Shown here: one piece after another, positions 44,412 through 58,800 of the stretch
How positions within the stretch are numbered: the first letter of the stretch is position 1
Layout: the number at the start of each line of letters is the position of its first letter
NCBI GenBank assembly: GCA_001557505.1
Contig: LSAX01000007.1
Location: 1,364,001 to 1,428,000 of the forward strand
From: Reticulascus tulasneorum
Lineage: Eukaryota > Ascomycota > Sordariomycetes > Glomerellales > Reticulascaceae
DNA: 64,000 nt
Direction: 5' to 3'
Program-made: the position numbers and the translations under genes
Notes under the pieces: generated by a model
What the model was told of the DNA's origin: nothing
The model's database searches: none
What the model saw: the letters and a program-made list of their open reading frames with translations, nothing else

Positions 44412-45535
44412 TCAGATATGTTTGCCAAAGAATGTCACAACATTCTTGTACCCACGCGTGTATTCCTCCTTGACCCTGGAGTCCTCTAGATCAGCACGGG
44501 CAGCCATCCACCCATGGACCTGGTCCTTGAATATCTCGACGTGCTTGTCAACCTTAAGAGCCTGCTCGAACTTCTTCACGTCTTCCTCGGACTCCTCCTT
44601 GGAGGCTTGCATGATCAACGGAATCTTGATACCCTCGGCATCCTTGTAGTCAACGAAAGCTGGGTGGCATTCGGCCGCCACTTTGAAAATGTTGCTTTCG
44701 CTCGAGGTCACCAGAGACACAACCTTGCCTCCCCAGCAGTACTGCAATATATGTCAGCATCCATCCATGACAAACGTGACTCGGAGGGAGTGGCATACCC
44801 CGATGATGGCCCAGGCTTCAATAGTGGAGTCCTTTGCCTCAACGGCCTTGATGTAGTCTGGCACCTCGCCGGCTACCTTTTGGGGGGCGTTCCTCTGGAA
44901 GAACTTGCCCACTTTCTTCTCCTTCTCTTCGTTGTCTGGTGGGTACCAATCAATGCCGCATGGCTCGCCGTTGAACCAGTCCGGAATGAACACCTTGTAC
45001 TTCTGGTGATCGTCGCTGTAGGCCAGAATATCGGCGCCCTGGATTGTTTGCGGGAAATATCCGAAGATATCCATGATGAAAAGGATACCCTTCTTTGCGT
45101 CGGCCGGGCCAGTGACATCTGCGGATGCTGATTAGCAGGCACTTGCGCTGAGGGGAGCCCACTGCGCTCAATGGGGACAGCCGTACATGTTTTCATGCCG
45201 CCGATCTCTTCATATTTGCCCTTTTCTTTGTAGTCTTTCGCAACGACAGGTGGGACATTGCAACAAGCCTCGCTGTGGCCGTGCTGGGCTTTCATGGTCG
45301 TCATTTTAGCAGTGGTGCTTGGAAGAAACTGGGTGCTTGACTTGAAGGAGGACGAAGTGGGAGAAGAGCAGTGGAGGCTTCGTGACAATGCGGGAGTCAA
45401 GGTTGGAGCCTTATCGCCAGCTAAGGGCTTGCTGTGGGCTACTTTATGGACCAACGGCTGACGGAGGTAAGAGCTTGATTGCGGAGCTAAGGCTTGCGAT
45501 GCGGATCGAACAGCTCTAGCAGAGCGCGAAGGCAT
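44412..45535 (-). CDS. Dienelactone hydrolase-family protein with N-terminal extension
   Basis: Three exons: 45535-45187, 45118-44799 and 44741-44412 (introns of 68 and 57 bases); 332 aa. It has the alpha/beta-hydrolase fold of dienelactone hydrolase: KGILFIMDIFGYFPQT, GADILAY, the nucleophile elbow IGYCWGGK with catalytic Cys (spanning the second intron), and the terminal QVHGWMAAR with catalytic His. Natural substrates of these fungal proteins are mostly unknown. The first 77 residues are Ser/Arg-rich without acids, like a mitochondrial presequence; an ATG at 45304 (MTTMKAQHG) would give a cytosolic form of 255 aa. The sequence cannot decide between them. Confidence 0.9.
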
Positions 45536-47743
45536 GCTGGTGTATCTACACTACCTTACCTTAGATCAGCTGAACGGGTTGTCCATGATGCGTGCATGGA
45601 ATCACTACACCACGTATCATTGGGCAACAGTGCCATTTCCACGTATGATGTCACAGCAATGTACCCATTCACATGCATCAATTGACCCCGCCAAATCCTC
45701 GCAAAGCTACCCCTCCTTCCATAATATGTTTCACCTGAGCCGTGTGCCGTGCGAAAGAGTAATTATGCCGGCTAGGCATCATTCCGGACGCGTCGAGGAA
45801 GATATCGGGGCCACCTTAGTGTACAGTGTTACACCAGCACTCGTGATTTCAGCAAATCAGTTGGTATTATTCTAGATCCTTTCGGATCGAATTGGGCATC
45901 CAAGGGAGCACATTGTGCCGTGCTGACCACAAACTTTCAGCTTCATACCCCGCAGGTGCTGGTTGATAAGGTTGATGATAACAGGTGCGTTATGTATAGA
46001 TACAGTAGTAGCTTTGGTATTGTTGGAATCGGCCTAGCTGGGTCAGTTCGTAGCTAAAACCCTAGCTCACATGAACGGGTACGCATCCCGTACTAGATGG
46101 AAATCCAATACCTGTTAAGGGGTCCTTGGAATAAGGACCATCTTGACCGAAACTGATACCAGAGTTGAAGCCATAGACAGATGAAATACAGCTGTTTATT
46201 AGCAGTACTGGGGCGACTAAGGACTTAATTGTCTAGTTGCCTAGTTTCTGTTTGAAGTTTGCAAGAGGGCATCTTCAAAATATCATCTCAATGGCAACAA
46301 GCCAGCCAGTCGTGACACGCTCCTAGCCACCTATCACAACACCCGCTCTAACCATTATCTTATCATCCCCTTAAGAAACCCAAAGTAAGGCAGAAAACCA
46401 TACGTCTGATGCACCCACATGTTATCTCCGAGTCGAGTCTGTAGCGTTCACGGGCTTAGTTGCCATCCAATACCCCCAATTCGGCTCTTCAACCACATGG
46501 TTGCGTACACGCTTTGTTCCTACAGAATACATTGGAAGTCGACCAGCATGTCCGAAGCCAAGGCAGATTTCCGTTCTAATAAAAGCAAGGCCGATATGGC
46601 AAGGATGTCGAGAGCTGAAAGGGACTTAGCTCCGCAAGGAGCTCAGGGAATAGATGTACCCCTTATGTCCATCCCATCTGCTGTCCCGCATACTCGAATA
46701 CGTGTCGTCTGAAACTTGTCCTCAATTAGCAGCATGTCTGCACTAACTTAAGCAGCGCATGAGCAATCCATGAGCAATCCATGAGGAGAACACGGCTTAG
46801 GAATGGGTAATAAGGTAGACCACAGGTCGAGATCTCTCCCAAAACTGTGGGAGATACCGAACACAAAGGTTAACACTTGATATCACAGCACGATAGTGTT
46901 CCAGGACAAGGGTGGTTATGGCGGTTTCTCGGAACGAAAACCCAACTCAACTTCTTTCACTTACACAAGCGAGACGGGCAACCCCTCTTGATCATATGAC
47001 ACGGAGATAAGAGAATTACGATAGCGCGATGGGGTCTGAAGAGACGTCGCACAAATACATCGTTCACCAGTTTGGCAAATGCGCTGCTTGCGTTGCCTTC
47101 CCGGCGGCTCTTCCGCAACTCGAGCTGTAGTAGCATCGAGGGCTGGCTGGCTTCTAGAGGGAGCGGATGGTGGCCCTATATAGGTCACACAGGTTCGACA
47201 ACTCAGCTATCGCGGCCCAAAGAGTACAAGCATCGTCAAATCTGGAAGGGCTGCAAGCATTTGAGAACTACCCCCCATTCCTCTGCATACGTGGGGTTTC
47301 TCACTTTGGGGAATGCCTACACCACCTCAGAGCCATACATGCATGCACTGCAAGCGGAAAACCTTCGTTCTCGTAGAGCTGGAGCGCCACCTCCCCCATT
47401 TAACCTGCAGATTATTGCAAGTTGATGGCTGATTAGCTGCTGACGCAGGCATTCAATATCCGTCATGTTAACGTCATTTATGATATCTTGCCGTCCATTT
47501 TCTTTTGGGAATACCTTCTTATTATTTTGTGCTGAAACCTAGCGCCATCTAGTCCCCGATTACTATTATACCACTGGCCCATCCCAAGTGGAAGAAACGC
47601 CTGATAGCCTTCCCCTCACGGTAGCCTCCCACGCGTAGATAATAGCAGACCAATAAATAAACCGAAACATTATAGAGCACGATTCGTGTGTAAGGCAGTC
47701 GAGATGCGGAGTCGTACCCACTTAGTCCCCGCTCCATTATTCC
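45536..47743. other. Intergenic, 2.2 kb, no gene seen
   Basis: Between the dienelactone hydrolase and NUDIX genes, both minus. It holds a small tandem duplication of ATGAGCAATCC at about 46758-46784. ORFs are under 120 codons and lack domains. Confidence 0.5.
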
Positions 47744-48337
47744 TCAAATCTCATATCCAAGATTCCTCAGATCCTCCAGCGCCTTCTTAACCACCATCCC
47801 GTCCTCTTTAAATTCAAGCCTCTGTGCCGCCTCGTGAGCGTTCACCCAGAGCGTATCGAATTTCTTCTCGTCCTCCGCCGACCTCCCTCCACCGTCCGAA
47901 CCCTCCGTCCCCGTTGCCACGAAATAGAAGACCATCTTCATTGCTCCGCTGTATGGATCTGGGTATTGACATACGGCCACCGGCTCCGTGTGCACAACGT
48001 AATCCGTCACCTCCGGCGCATCGACCGACGCGTCCTCTGGTGTCGCTCTCGTCCCGACCTTGAGGGGAAGGGCCGTCACCCGCACCCCCGTCTCCTCGCA
48101 TGTCTCGCGCAGTGCGGCCGACAGCATGTCCTCGCCGATGTTTTTGCGCCCTTTTGGTAGCTGATAAATGGCGTGGCGCTTGTTGTATACCATCATGACT
48201 TTCTGCGATGACAGGTCGACCGTCACGGTACCGCAGCCGATGATGAAGTTGTGCGACGGGTAGAATCTACGACCCTTGGCCATCTCAGCAACGACTGGGG
48301 CGTACATTACGGGCTCAGCATGCGCGGCCGGTGCCAT
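47744..48337 (-). CDS. NUDIX hydrolase
   Basis: Single exon, 197 aa. The full Nudix box is present at about 62-84: G-x5-E-x7-REx-x-EE-x-G, seen as GRKNIGEDMLSAALRETCEE followed by TG. Its glutamates bind the metal that cleaves nucleoside diphosphates linked to another group. The N-terminal part (HNFIIGCGTVTVD, YQLPKG) is the usual first strand and turn. Relatives include diadenosine/diphosphoinositol polyphosphate hydrolases; the exact substrate cannot be read. No targeting signal is visible, so it is probably cytosolic or nuclear. Confidence 0.9.
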   Translation of the reverse strand: MAPAAHAEPVMYAPVVAEMAKGRRFYPSHNFIIGCGTVTVDLSSQKVMMVYNKRHAIYQLPKGRKNIGEDMLSAALRETCEETGVRVTALPLKVGTRATPEDASVDAPEVTDYVVHTEPVAVCQYPDPYSGAMKMVFYFVATGTEGSDGGGRSAEDEKKFDTLWVNAHEAAQRLEFKEDGMVVKKALEDLRNLGYEI

Positions 48338-49910
48338 TGGGAGAAAATGAGATAGTAAGTTAGATGTGGTTGCGGAGGTTTAGGGTTTTCACACCCGGTT
48401 GGTTTGGACAAAGATGCTCTCATAAGGCACCCGCACAGTATCGCTACTTGAGGGGCTGATACCCCTTATGTAGTCTTGTCGGTTAATGGTGGTCCCACGA
48501 GCCTAGCAGCAGCCTCGCGGAAGTGGTGCTGCCCAGCTCTATCTCACGGGCCCGTCACCGGTCAGGCTTCGCATTCGTACCAACTGTCACGCATTGGCAA
48601 TGACTACAACACGAGCAGAGATCACGAGGGCTTCCAAGATACGTGGCCCCCGCTCCACCTTATAAGGCACCATGCTAACTATCGGTCTGCGTTTAATAGG
48701 GACGAAACCATCCTTAGCGTCATCCGGTGAGCTCTGACCGGTGAGTAATGAGTCGGGCCGGTGAGACCCAGTCCCAATCCTTTGCATGCTCGCCCGCCAT
48801 TGTAGTACGCCGGCGCTGGCTGCAACCGACAAGCAAGGAAGATTATATCGTAATCGTAAAAGCCAAGGATCGGAATGTCGTGGTCGTGCTATAGTGCGAA
48901 AGCAGTGAAGACTCTGTCATCATGCAGGGTAGAGCCAAGGTTGCTGGTCGTTTCCGTATCTGGCAGATAGGTTCTGCTGACCTGACGAATGATATCTTGC
49001 TGTGCCTCGTGGGAAACTGTTTAAGGAGGCAAGTCCAGTCGCTTCCCGCCCCTTGTCATCCCCAAAGTGGGGGAGTACCGACTGCGGGACCGGCGGACAA
49101 ACGCCAGTGCAGGTGTCTGGCGTGCAGGACTTAGATGAGTCGTGACGCTAAGATGAATCGTCACTCTTTTTCCTCCCCCACGTACATTAGCTCGGGTCCC
49201 GCGATTGGATCTACGCCATGCAGCAGCTACGTGGATGCTCTGGAAAGCTCAACATCATCTCCGTGTGCCATATTTTGAGTTCCCAGATCCTTGGGCGAGC
49301 CTTTCACCGCTGTCAAGTTGGACGGTACGGATGCAGTTCCGGGCCAGCGGAGGGTTGGAAGTGATCCTATTAGACGGTGTCTTAAGCAAGCGGGAGCTCG
49401 ATTGGGTTCCGATAAAACGCTGTCAAGATAAATGCTCGAGAAGAAACTCAATTCGAAGCATCCAGAGCCTGGCCGGACCAATGTTGCTGTTCAGGCTCAT
49501 GTAGCTCGACGCAATAGAAGTCGGTGTAGAACCTGCGGTCACACCGCTGCAGTGAGAGAGGCTGGGCGTGCGATGAAGATTTGGAATGGCCAGAACAGAG
49601 CACAACTTATCATGTCGAACCAATGACACTATCGCAAGTGAAGTCAGCTTTGCAGCAGACGCAGTGGGCTACCGGGCCAAGATTTACCAGGTGGCATTTG
49701 TAGCATCCAAGAGATGGGATGGAGGGATGCTGGAGCTCCCAGTAATAATACCAGACGTGGCACTATTGCAGAGGCATACCGGAGATCTGCCTAGGCTAAG
49801 TTTAGTGTGATACCTAGATTTTGATACCTGATTTATCGACTCTGTGATTCTCGGCTCTGGATATTGCGATAATTTACACCATGCTGCGTGCAACAGAACC
49901 CAATGCCGTT
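48338..49910. other. Intergenic, 1.6 kb
   Basis: Between the NUDIX start and the stop of methylcrotonyl-CoA carboxylase beta, both minus. No gene, RNA or repeat of note seen. Confidence 0.55.
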
Positions 49911-51747
49911 CTACATCCTAAAGACGCCGAATTTGGTATCTCCAGCCTTTACTTCATTTCTCCCCGACATAGCTGCTCTTAACCCGAGGCCAAGATAGGT
50001 CCGTGTATGTTGTGGTGGAATAATCCCATCGTCCTAGACATAGTTAGCCAAAATCTGGCACAATATTGCCATGCCGTACTACTCACCCATAATCTTGCAG
50101 ATGAGTACGTAGCATCGCTTTCTCGTTCTATCCTGTCTTTGAGTTCCGGATCCACCTTCTGTCCTACCGTTTCCATAACTGCAGCAAGCTGCTCACTGCC
50201 CATGACTCCGATTCGGGCATTGGGCCACATCCACAAAAATCGCGGACTGTACGCCCTGCCGCACATGCCGTAGTTGCCCGCTCCGTAGCTACCACCAACG
50301 ACGACCGTAAACTTGGGCACATCGGCACATGCGACGGCCGTAACGAGCTTCGCACCGTGCTTGGCAATGCCGCCACGTTCTGCTGCGGATCCGACCATAA
50401 AACCAGCGATATTTTGCAAGAACACAAGCGGTATGCCCCTCTGCGTACACAGCTCAACGAAGTGTGCACCCTTCACCGAGGATTCCGCGAAAAGAATCCC
50501 ATCATTGGCAATTATACCAACCTTATACCCATGTATACTCGCAAAGCCGGTCACAAGGGTCGTTCCAAAGTCACGCTTGAACTCAGAAAATTCCGAACCG
50601 TCCACAATGCGGGCAATTACCTCTCTGATCGGGAGCGGTTTTCTCAGATTCGTGCTCGCAATGCCCAGAAGCTCTGTTGGCGAGAAGACCGGTTCAGCGT
50701 ACGTTGTAGCTGGAGCTAATGTCGATGGAGACTTTGCTGGCCAGTTCAGGTTGCTTACGGAACGCCGAGCCAGGATGATAGCATGCGCATCGTCAACAGC
50801 CAAGTAGTCTGTCACACCGGAGACAGACGAGTGCATCTTGCCACCACCAAGCTCCTCAGCGCTAATAACTTCGCCAGTTGCGGCCTTGACAAGTGGAGGC
50901 CCGGCAAGAAAAATATGGCCCTGGCCGTCCACGATGATGCTTTCGTCGCTCATAGCAGGAACATAGGCTCCGCCAGCTGTGCATGGGCCCATCACTATCG
51001 AGATCTGCGGGATCCCCATCGAGCTCATCCTAGCCTGATTATAGAAGATTCGGCCAAAGTGGTTTCGGTCCGGAAACACATCGGACTGATGTGGCAGATT
51101 CGCACCACCGCTGTCGACCATGTAAATGCATCTGGATTTGTGTTAGCGCCATTGTACGTTCGCAACAGACTCCGTGATTCCTACGGTAGATTGTTCTCCT
51201 GAGCTACCGCCTGAGCACGCAAGTGCTTTTTGACCGTGATTGGATAGTATGTCCCTCCTTTCACTGTGCTGTCGTTCGCGACAATAACACACGTAACTCC
51301 TTCCACCACACCCACGCCAGTGATGATGCCACCAGCTGGAACGTCCGCCTCGGGATATAGTTCGTGACCTGCCAGAGGCGAGAGCTCGAGAAACGTCGTC
51401 CCCGGATCAATCAGTGCGGTGACTCGGTCTCTCGGCAGCATCTTCTTCCTCGCGAGGTGCTTCTCTCTAGCTTTCGCGGACCCTCCTAAGTGTACTTTGC
51501 GCGTCAATTCCTGCATCTTCGTTATAACGTCGCCCATTTGCCGCTCATTCTCCTTGAACTCATCCGAGGACGTGTCCACATTGCTCTGGATCAGAGAGAT
51601 GGCATTCGCTTGGTGTGGTGGAGTGAATGTCGCAATACTTCGAGTGAGGCATGGTGCGGAACGGATGTGACAAGGAGCTCGGGGTCGCGAGCGACTCAAT
51701 TGGCGCCATAGAAGCATTGCTTCTCTGGGAGATCTTGAGACTGACAT
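49911..51747 (-). CDS. mccB: Methylcrotonyl-CoA carboxylase beta subunit
   Basis: Three exons: 51747-51185, 51131-50087 and 50033-49911 (introns of 53 and 53 bases); 576 aa, the normal family length. The carboxyltransferase subunit carboxylates 3-methylcrotonyl-CoA in mitochondria, fourth step of leucine breakdown. Seen: an Arg/Ser-rich presequence (about 1-40), [80 protein letters not shown] and a terminus TKFGVFRM reached only through exon 3. The start may be 51747 or the ATG at 51717. It is divergent from isovaleryl-CoA dehydrogenase, one step earlier in the same pathway; the alpha subunit is not in the window. Confidence 0.95.
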
Positions 51748-52024
51748 TCTGAAACGATAGAGTTGCTGCCAGCACTTTTGCAGCCGTGGTTTAGTGAAGC
51801 TACATCTGGAGCTGAAGTCTTTTTTGGGGAGAGCGTCGAGGGAGGAATCCCGTTGCTGACCATCCGGCTGAGTGACGTCGCAACGCCGCGGCCCGCGAAA
51901 AGCCGTCGCAAGCCGAACTCTCCAACCGCAAGATGACCTCAGACATCGCCAACTTTACAAGCTAATTTCCAATTCAACTTGCAAGATAGTCCTTCACCTT
52001 CAATTACATTCCCTTAACTTCAAA
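51748..52024. promoter_or_regulatory. Shared bidirectional promoter, mccB / ivdA
   Basis: 277 bases between the two divergent start codons of leucine-breakdown genes. A CRE/bZIP-like TGACGTCG is at 51873-51880 and a palindromic CCGCGG at 51886-51891. Co-regulation is inferred from layout; the factor is unknown. Confidence 0.6.
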
Positions 52025-53361
52025 ATGTCTAGCCTAAAAGCCTTCAGATTACTGGCCCGTCCAGCTCGGCAATTGAAGCCCCAACTCGCCATACCCGTCC
52101 TTCAAGCCAGACACCATTCCTCTAAGCATCCGAAGACGTTCGAAGCGCCGTCACAAGCCGACCTCTCAGAGTTGCGTGAGCGAGTGCAGGAGTTCACGCG
52201 AAGGGAGATCACGGAAGAGGTCGCCTCTCACACAGACAAAAGCAATGCATTCCCGAACGAGATGTGGCAGAAGCTCGGAGACGCTGGCTTCCTTGGGATC
52301 ACGGCGGACGAGGACGTCGGCGGGCTGGGAATGGGATACCAGGCACATTGCGTGGTGATGGAGGAGATTTCGCGGGCTTCCGGATCCATTGGCTTGAGCT
52401 ACGCAGCTCATTCGCAGCTTTGCGTCAATCAGCTCCAGCTCAATGGCACACCGGAACAGAAGCAGAAGTACCTGCCCGGATTGATTGCAGGAACAAGTGT
52501 CGGCGCGCTGGCGATGTCCGAGTCGGGGTCCGGCAGTGATGTTGTCAGCATGCGGACGACGGCCAAGGCGGTCGATGGCGGATACCTGCTAAATGGCTCC
52601 AAGATGTGGATTACGAACGGACCGGACGCGCATGTCATTGTCGTGTACGCGAAGACGGAGCCCGAGAAGGGTTCGAAGGGCATTACCGCATTCCTAGTCG
52701 AGACAAAAACTGAGGGCTTCAGCTGCCAAAGGAAGCTAGACAAGATGGGGATGCGGGGGAGCAACACGGGCGAGCTGAACTTCGACGCCGTCTTCGTGCC
52801 CAAAGAGAACGTCATCGGGAAAGTGAACGGCGGTGTCCGTGTGCTGATGGAGGGTCTGGACCTGGAACGCCTAGTTCTCAGCTCCGGCCCACTGGGCATC
52901 ATGCAAGCCGCGCTGGACGTGGCTCTGCCATTCACGCATCAAAGAAAGCAGTTCGGCATCCCGATTGCGCAGAATCAGTTGCTACAAGGCAAGTTGGCGG
53001 ACATGTACACCAAGCTACAGGCGTCGCGGTCTTACACGTACGCCACGGCGAGGGATGTGGATGAAAACGGCCTGGTCCGGACACAGGACTGTGCAGGTGC
53101 CATTCTCTACGCCGCCGAGCGGGCGACGGAGTGTACGCTTGATTGTATTCAGCTGCTGGGCGGCATGGGCTACGTGGAGGAAATGCCAGCATCGAGACTA
53201 CTGAGAGAGTAAGTATACGCGCCAATTCCCCTGACCAAGTTCATGGTACTAACTGCGTTTGTAGTGCGAAACTATACGAGATCGGCGCTGGTACTTCAGA
53301 AATCCGGAGAATGGTGATCGGACGGGCGTTTAACAAAGAGTATGCCCATTTTGCAACGTAG
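52025..53361 (+). CDS. ivdA: Isovaleryl-CoA dehydrogenase
   Basis: Two exons, 52025-53208 and 53265-53361 (intron of 56 bases), encode 426 aa. A mitochondrial flavoprotein that oxidises isovaleryl-CoA to 3-methylcrotonyl-CoA, third step of leucine breakdown, handing electrons to ETF. Residues 1-32 are an Arg-rich presequence. Then [27 protein letters not shown] and KMWITNG (FAD/substrate region), [17 protein letters not shown] with the catalytic Glu position specific to this enzyme, QLLGGMGYV, and across the intron [19 protein letters not shown]. The product is the substrate of the enzyme encoded by mccB next door. An open frame upstream has an earlier in-frame start region at 51872 that is not ATG-supported. 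Confidence 0.95.
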
Positions 53362-54431
53362 TCAATAGAGAGTCACGTCCTGCAAACGACAACCCCAGTT
53401 CCCCTCCCACGTGGGGCGATCTTCCTGGGGGAACCTCAGGGTCCAGCCCTGCTTCTTGCTCGTCCCCGTTGATTATTTCCACGATCGTACTCTAGTGCAG
53501 CAGTGGGTGGGCTGTGACAAGCCACCTCATACCTGTCAACTTCACGACCACAGCCGATAAAGTCGGAGTTGAGCCAGCCCCGCTTCCTAGCGACGCGACG
53601 CGAGGCGACCCGACATAATACTAAGAAAGCGGAGGTACATCCATAGCCGTGCGCTTCCAACTGCTCGGGAACTGGGGAAATCAAGCATACGAAGTTATTG
53701 TGGGTGTAAGTTTTGTGTCTAGACCAGGATATGCCAAGATTACGCTTTGCCTGGCCGAATCGCATTCTTCCAACTAATGTAGGAGTTCAGATGGTACGTA
53801 TCCCGCACCCCAGATGGATCATGGCAAGGCTCGCCTGTCAGGATGGAGACAGAGCCCAAATGTTCAAATCTAGACCCCCCCATTTGCCCTGCATCACCAA
53901 GACCACACCTCCAGTTGGGGTAAGATGTGGAGAAAAGTTGGAGCTTCCCAGGGCTTAATTTGCACTTGATCATGGGATGGGGTGACCCCGCCGCCCCAAT
54001 CGCTTCGGGGCAGCTCGTAAATTAAAATTCCATCCTCCGCACGTCGCTCCCAAGCTCTTAAAGCTACCTCAAGTGCCTATCGTGAGATTCCGGCGACAAG
54101 CAAGCGGCGGTCAATAAGTACAACCTTCTGGCGATCATATATCACACCCCCCAGGCACAGACCTTTTCTCTCGCGTGAAAATTGGACCGAAACACCTCGG
54201 CGTAGCGTCGCGACTTACACCGACAAACGACCCCTACATCCACGTCATAAATATATTATTGGCATTCCTCAACTAATTACCCCACCATTTGCTGACTTGT
54301 CAGGCGGAGCTCGAGCATACCTAGACTGGACCCTGTCCCGGTCTTGGAAACTGAACTTCAAAAACTCGGCATTCCACAAGCTCGCAGCATTTTAAAGAAC
54401 TGTTGCTATACCTAGGTAGCCGATTGCCAGT
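53362..54431. promoter_or_regulatory. Intergenic, 1.07 kb, upstream of SDR gene
   Basis: 3' flank of ivdA and promoter of the SDR gene. No gene seen; ORFs are short and unconserved. Confidence 0.5.
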
Positions 54432-55801
<1,370 letters not shown>

Positions 55802-58800
55802 AGAAGAAGAAGATTAGCTAAGGTGTTGGGCGAGAGATAAATGTTCCTATAGGAGTCAGCAAAACATTAGTGAGCTGGCACTGCATGAGTAGATATGCTC
55901 GTGACAGCCTCAAACAAATGAGAAGACGGAGTTATCTGCAACTACGTCGAACTGCTGTGCACAGACTGGTGTTGCCATCGGCGCCACGTGTGATGACAGA
56001 GGCTCACTGACGGAATGGACGGTCTTCGACATGTAGGACATCTAAACGAGCCTTATAGGGCTTGGCGATATAGGTCCCAAGCCTGCCGCGAGTTGCCCGC
56101 AAAACACGGCTGGTAATCTGCAACCGGCTACCCACCTCGGTGCCACCCACACCCCGGCGGCCCTTATCGTCTGATTTGCCCTCGCCGTCGGGCGAGCTTT
56201 TCGTTTATCTGTCGGCGTTCGTCGTCGGAGGGAGGCTGACCTCCAACCAGAATGCCCACCCTCCACCACGGGGAACCTCCCAGCGGTGCCGCAGCCTGTT
56301 GTGCTACAATTCCGGGGCGGTTGGGGTTCCAGGAAATGCAGCTCGATGCTTTCGTCAAACCTGGTTTAAGACGCCACGTAAGGGGCGGCAACAGGGCTCG
56401 TTCCGGCAAAATGGTGTCAATATACCGTCTCCCAACAGAGTATAATACTGGTTAGATAACTGTGCTTCGAGGCCATTTCCCAACATAAACCCCATGGAAG
56501 ACTGATGGAAGGCCCGACGTCAGGGAGAGCCTGGAAGCGAGACTTGCCGCCAATTGTCAACTGGGCAAACAGTTCAATGGTTCCTGCAGAATGCGTTTCC
56601 TGCAAGTTTGATAGCTCAAAGCTCGACAGTGGCACAGAATGGGAAGGGGAAACAAGACAGAGCCAACTGCAACGTCACAATGCAGGAAGGCGACGTGGGC
56701 CTGATCCTTTAATAGACCACATGCTAAGTAATTTGGCTGAATGCCGGCAGCTTCCTTTCTCAACTGACCAGCTGTGGACAACCACTTGGTCCCCAGACTA
56801 TGTACCAACAACAGTCGGTCGGCCGCTGCCATCGACAACCAAGCCCAGGTATTCGTTCGACAGGCCCTTATCGAAAATTTCAATGTGGCTGTGTCGCGAT
56901 GGTTGAAAAAATCATAGATATTTGTAAGCCTGGTCGAGATAGTGAGTCGCATTTGTTCCAGAAAAGGAAGCTTGGAATCAAAGCTTCCATCGTCGAAACC
57001 TAGGGTTGGATCATGGCCACACAACCTCACCCCAACTAGTTGAAATCCGATCGCGTGGGGGTTGTTCAAGAGAGAAAAGAGGCTGTTTCCGAACGGGCCT
57101 GACACCATTGGATCCACCGCTTGGCGGCTTGACATGTGGTTGCGTGCACCACCAGTTGCCCCAGTGGGAGATGCGAGCGCTTCCTCAGACTTTACCGCAG
57201 GGAGGGCGACGACCGAACGTGCGTAACGCCCGAAACCTTTCGTAGGCCATCCCACTAATTGCTTGGATAAATTTGACCGAGGCTGGGATCACAGCATGGC
57301 TACGACCTGCTTTGCAGAATTTATGGTAGTCGGTCAGAGGAACTCAGCGTATAATTGGCGAGCCGGACCTCTCGGCCCTTGGTTGGAGGAGCTTACTGCA
57401 TACTCGGTCTGGCTACTCGAGTCCCAATACCGTCGTTGTTGGTGCAAAGTCGAGACGTTTAGATTACTTTGGGCTCCCAAGCTGCGAAGAGAAAGCCTGA
57501 TGCGGTAGACCATGCGACTTCGTCGCGGAATGAAGGGAAACCCATCCTACATTGGCCTGAGGCTTGCAAGGACGAGATTGTGGATTGCTCCCTATTCACC
57601 CTGCGCTCTCGTCGACCATGCACCGTTTCGTTTTGTCTTAGCCATGGCCTGTTTTCGCATTGAGAAATCCCAACGCCGCGGCAGAGCCCTCGGCGTTCAG
57701 TCTTTGTTAAGCGATATGTTCCTGTTCCCCGAGCCTGGGCTCTGACTCGGTCTGTTCGCAATGAAAAGAAAAGCTTCATTGTCTAGGTAGCCAATGATTT
57801 CTGCTCGTGGTGGTTTTGGAGGTTAACTAGTCACTCGTGCCGCAAGGGCCGTGGCATTTTGGTCACACGACTGATCAACCCCCGCAATGAGAACGATCAG
57901 AAGACCTGAGACAAGGGCAAGCAAACGAGGAAAAGCAAAAGGTTCGGAAGAGGCCCGAGATTGGAAAGGAAACGAAACTCGTCTGGTCCCAAGCTCGTCA
58001 TTGATGCCCCCGAATTGGTTTTACGTATTCGCGTCGCTCTCGTTGACAATATGACAGGTGGACCGCCACAAGACCACGACTTACCTTGCCAACGTGGGAG
58101 GGAGCTCTGGGTCTGGCTAATTAACCACGACAGTGAAGCTTTGCGTGCTCACAAGCAAGCAAGCCCATTGTGTGCATTCGTAATGGAACGGAACTGAGCT
58201 GCGTTGGCGTGCGTGGTGTGGACCTTAAGAAGCCGGTTGGCTTGCCGTCCCGCCTGCTGAAATCCGGCGGTGAACATTCACCATTGGGGTGGAACTGGGC
58301 GCGGGAGGTTCTGTGTCGCCTGTCCTTGGTCACAGGGTACACTTTGTCGGTGAGGAGAATGGCCGTCCTGCCTGTAATAAGGCAGGGGAAAACAGATGGC
58401 CTCGGACAATAATATATGGGCTGGCACACCATCCGTTTGTCTTAGCCGGTGCTGCTAGTGGCTGCTGATATTGGCCCCCCCCTTGGAGCAAGTACCGGTG
58501 AAGGCTAAGAGCCTCCCAGGTGCCAGGGTACGTAGCAGCCCAGAGATGACTCCTGACCACATGTTTGCTCATTTCAGGCCGGGCAGTTGGAACAGAGCAT
58601 TGACCTCGGGGCTAGCTAAATGGTTTTGTTGTAGACATATAGGCTAGGTGATGCCAATACCAGGGTTTCCGGAGGTCCCTACGATCTCCTTTAGCTGCGG
58701 AGATGTCACTGCGTCTGGACTAGAGAGCAGCCTTCGGGGAGCTCCTATCAAATAACCTTTGCGATGGAGGGCTAGGACGCCAAGCGCGAACAGCACCACC

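Noticed and set aside
56557..57255. 232-codon minus ORF in the large gene-free region
   Set aside because: No recognisable motif, no signal sequence or membrane pattern, and no splice partners; could be chance.
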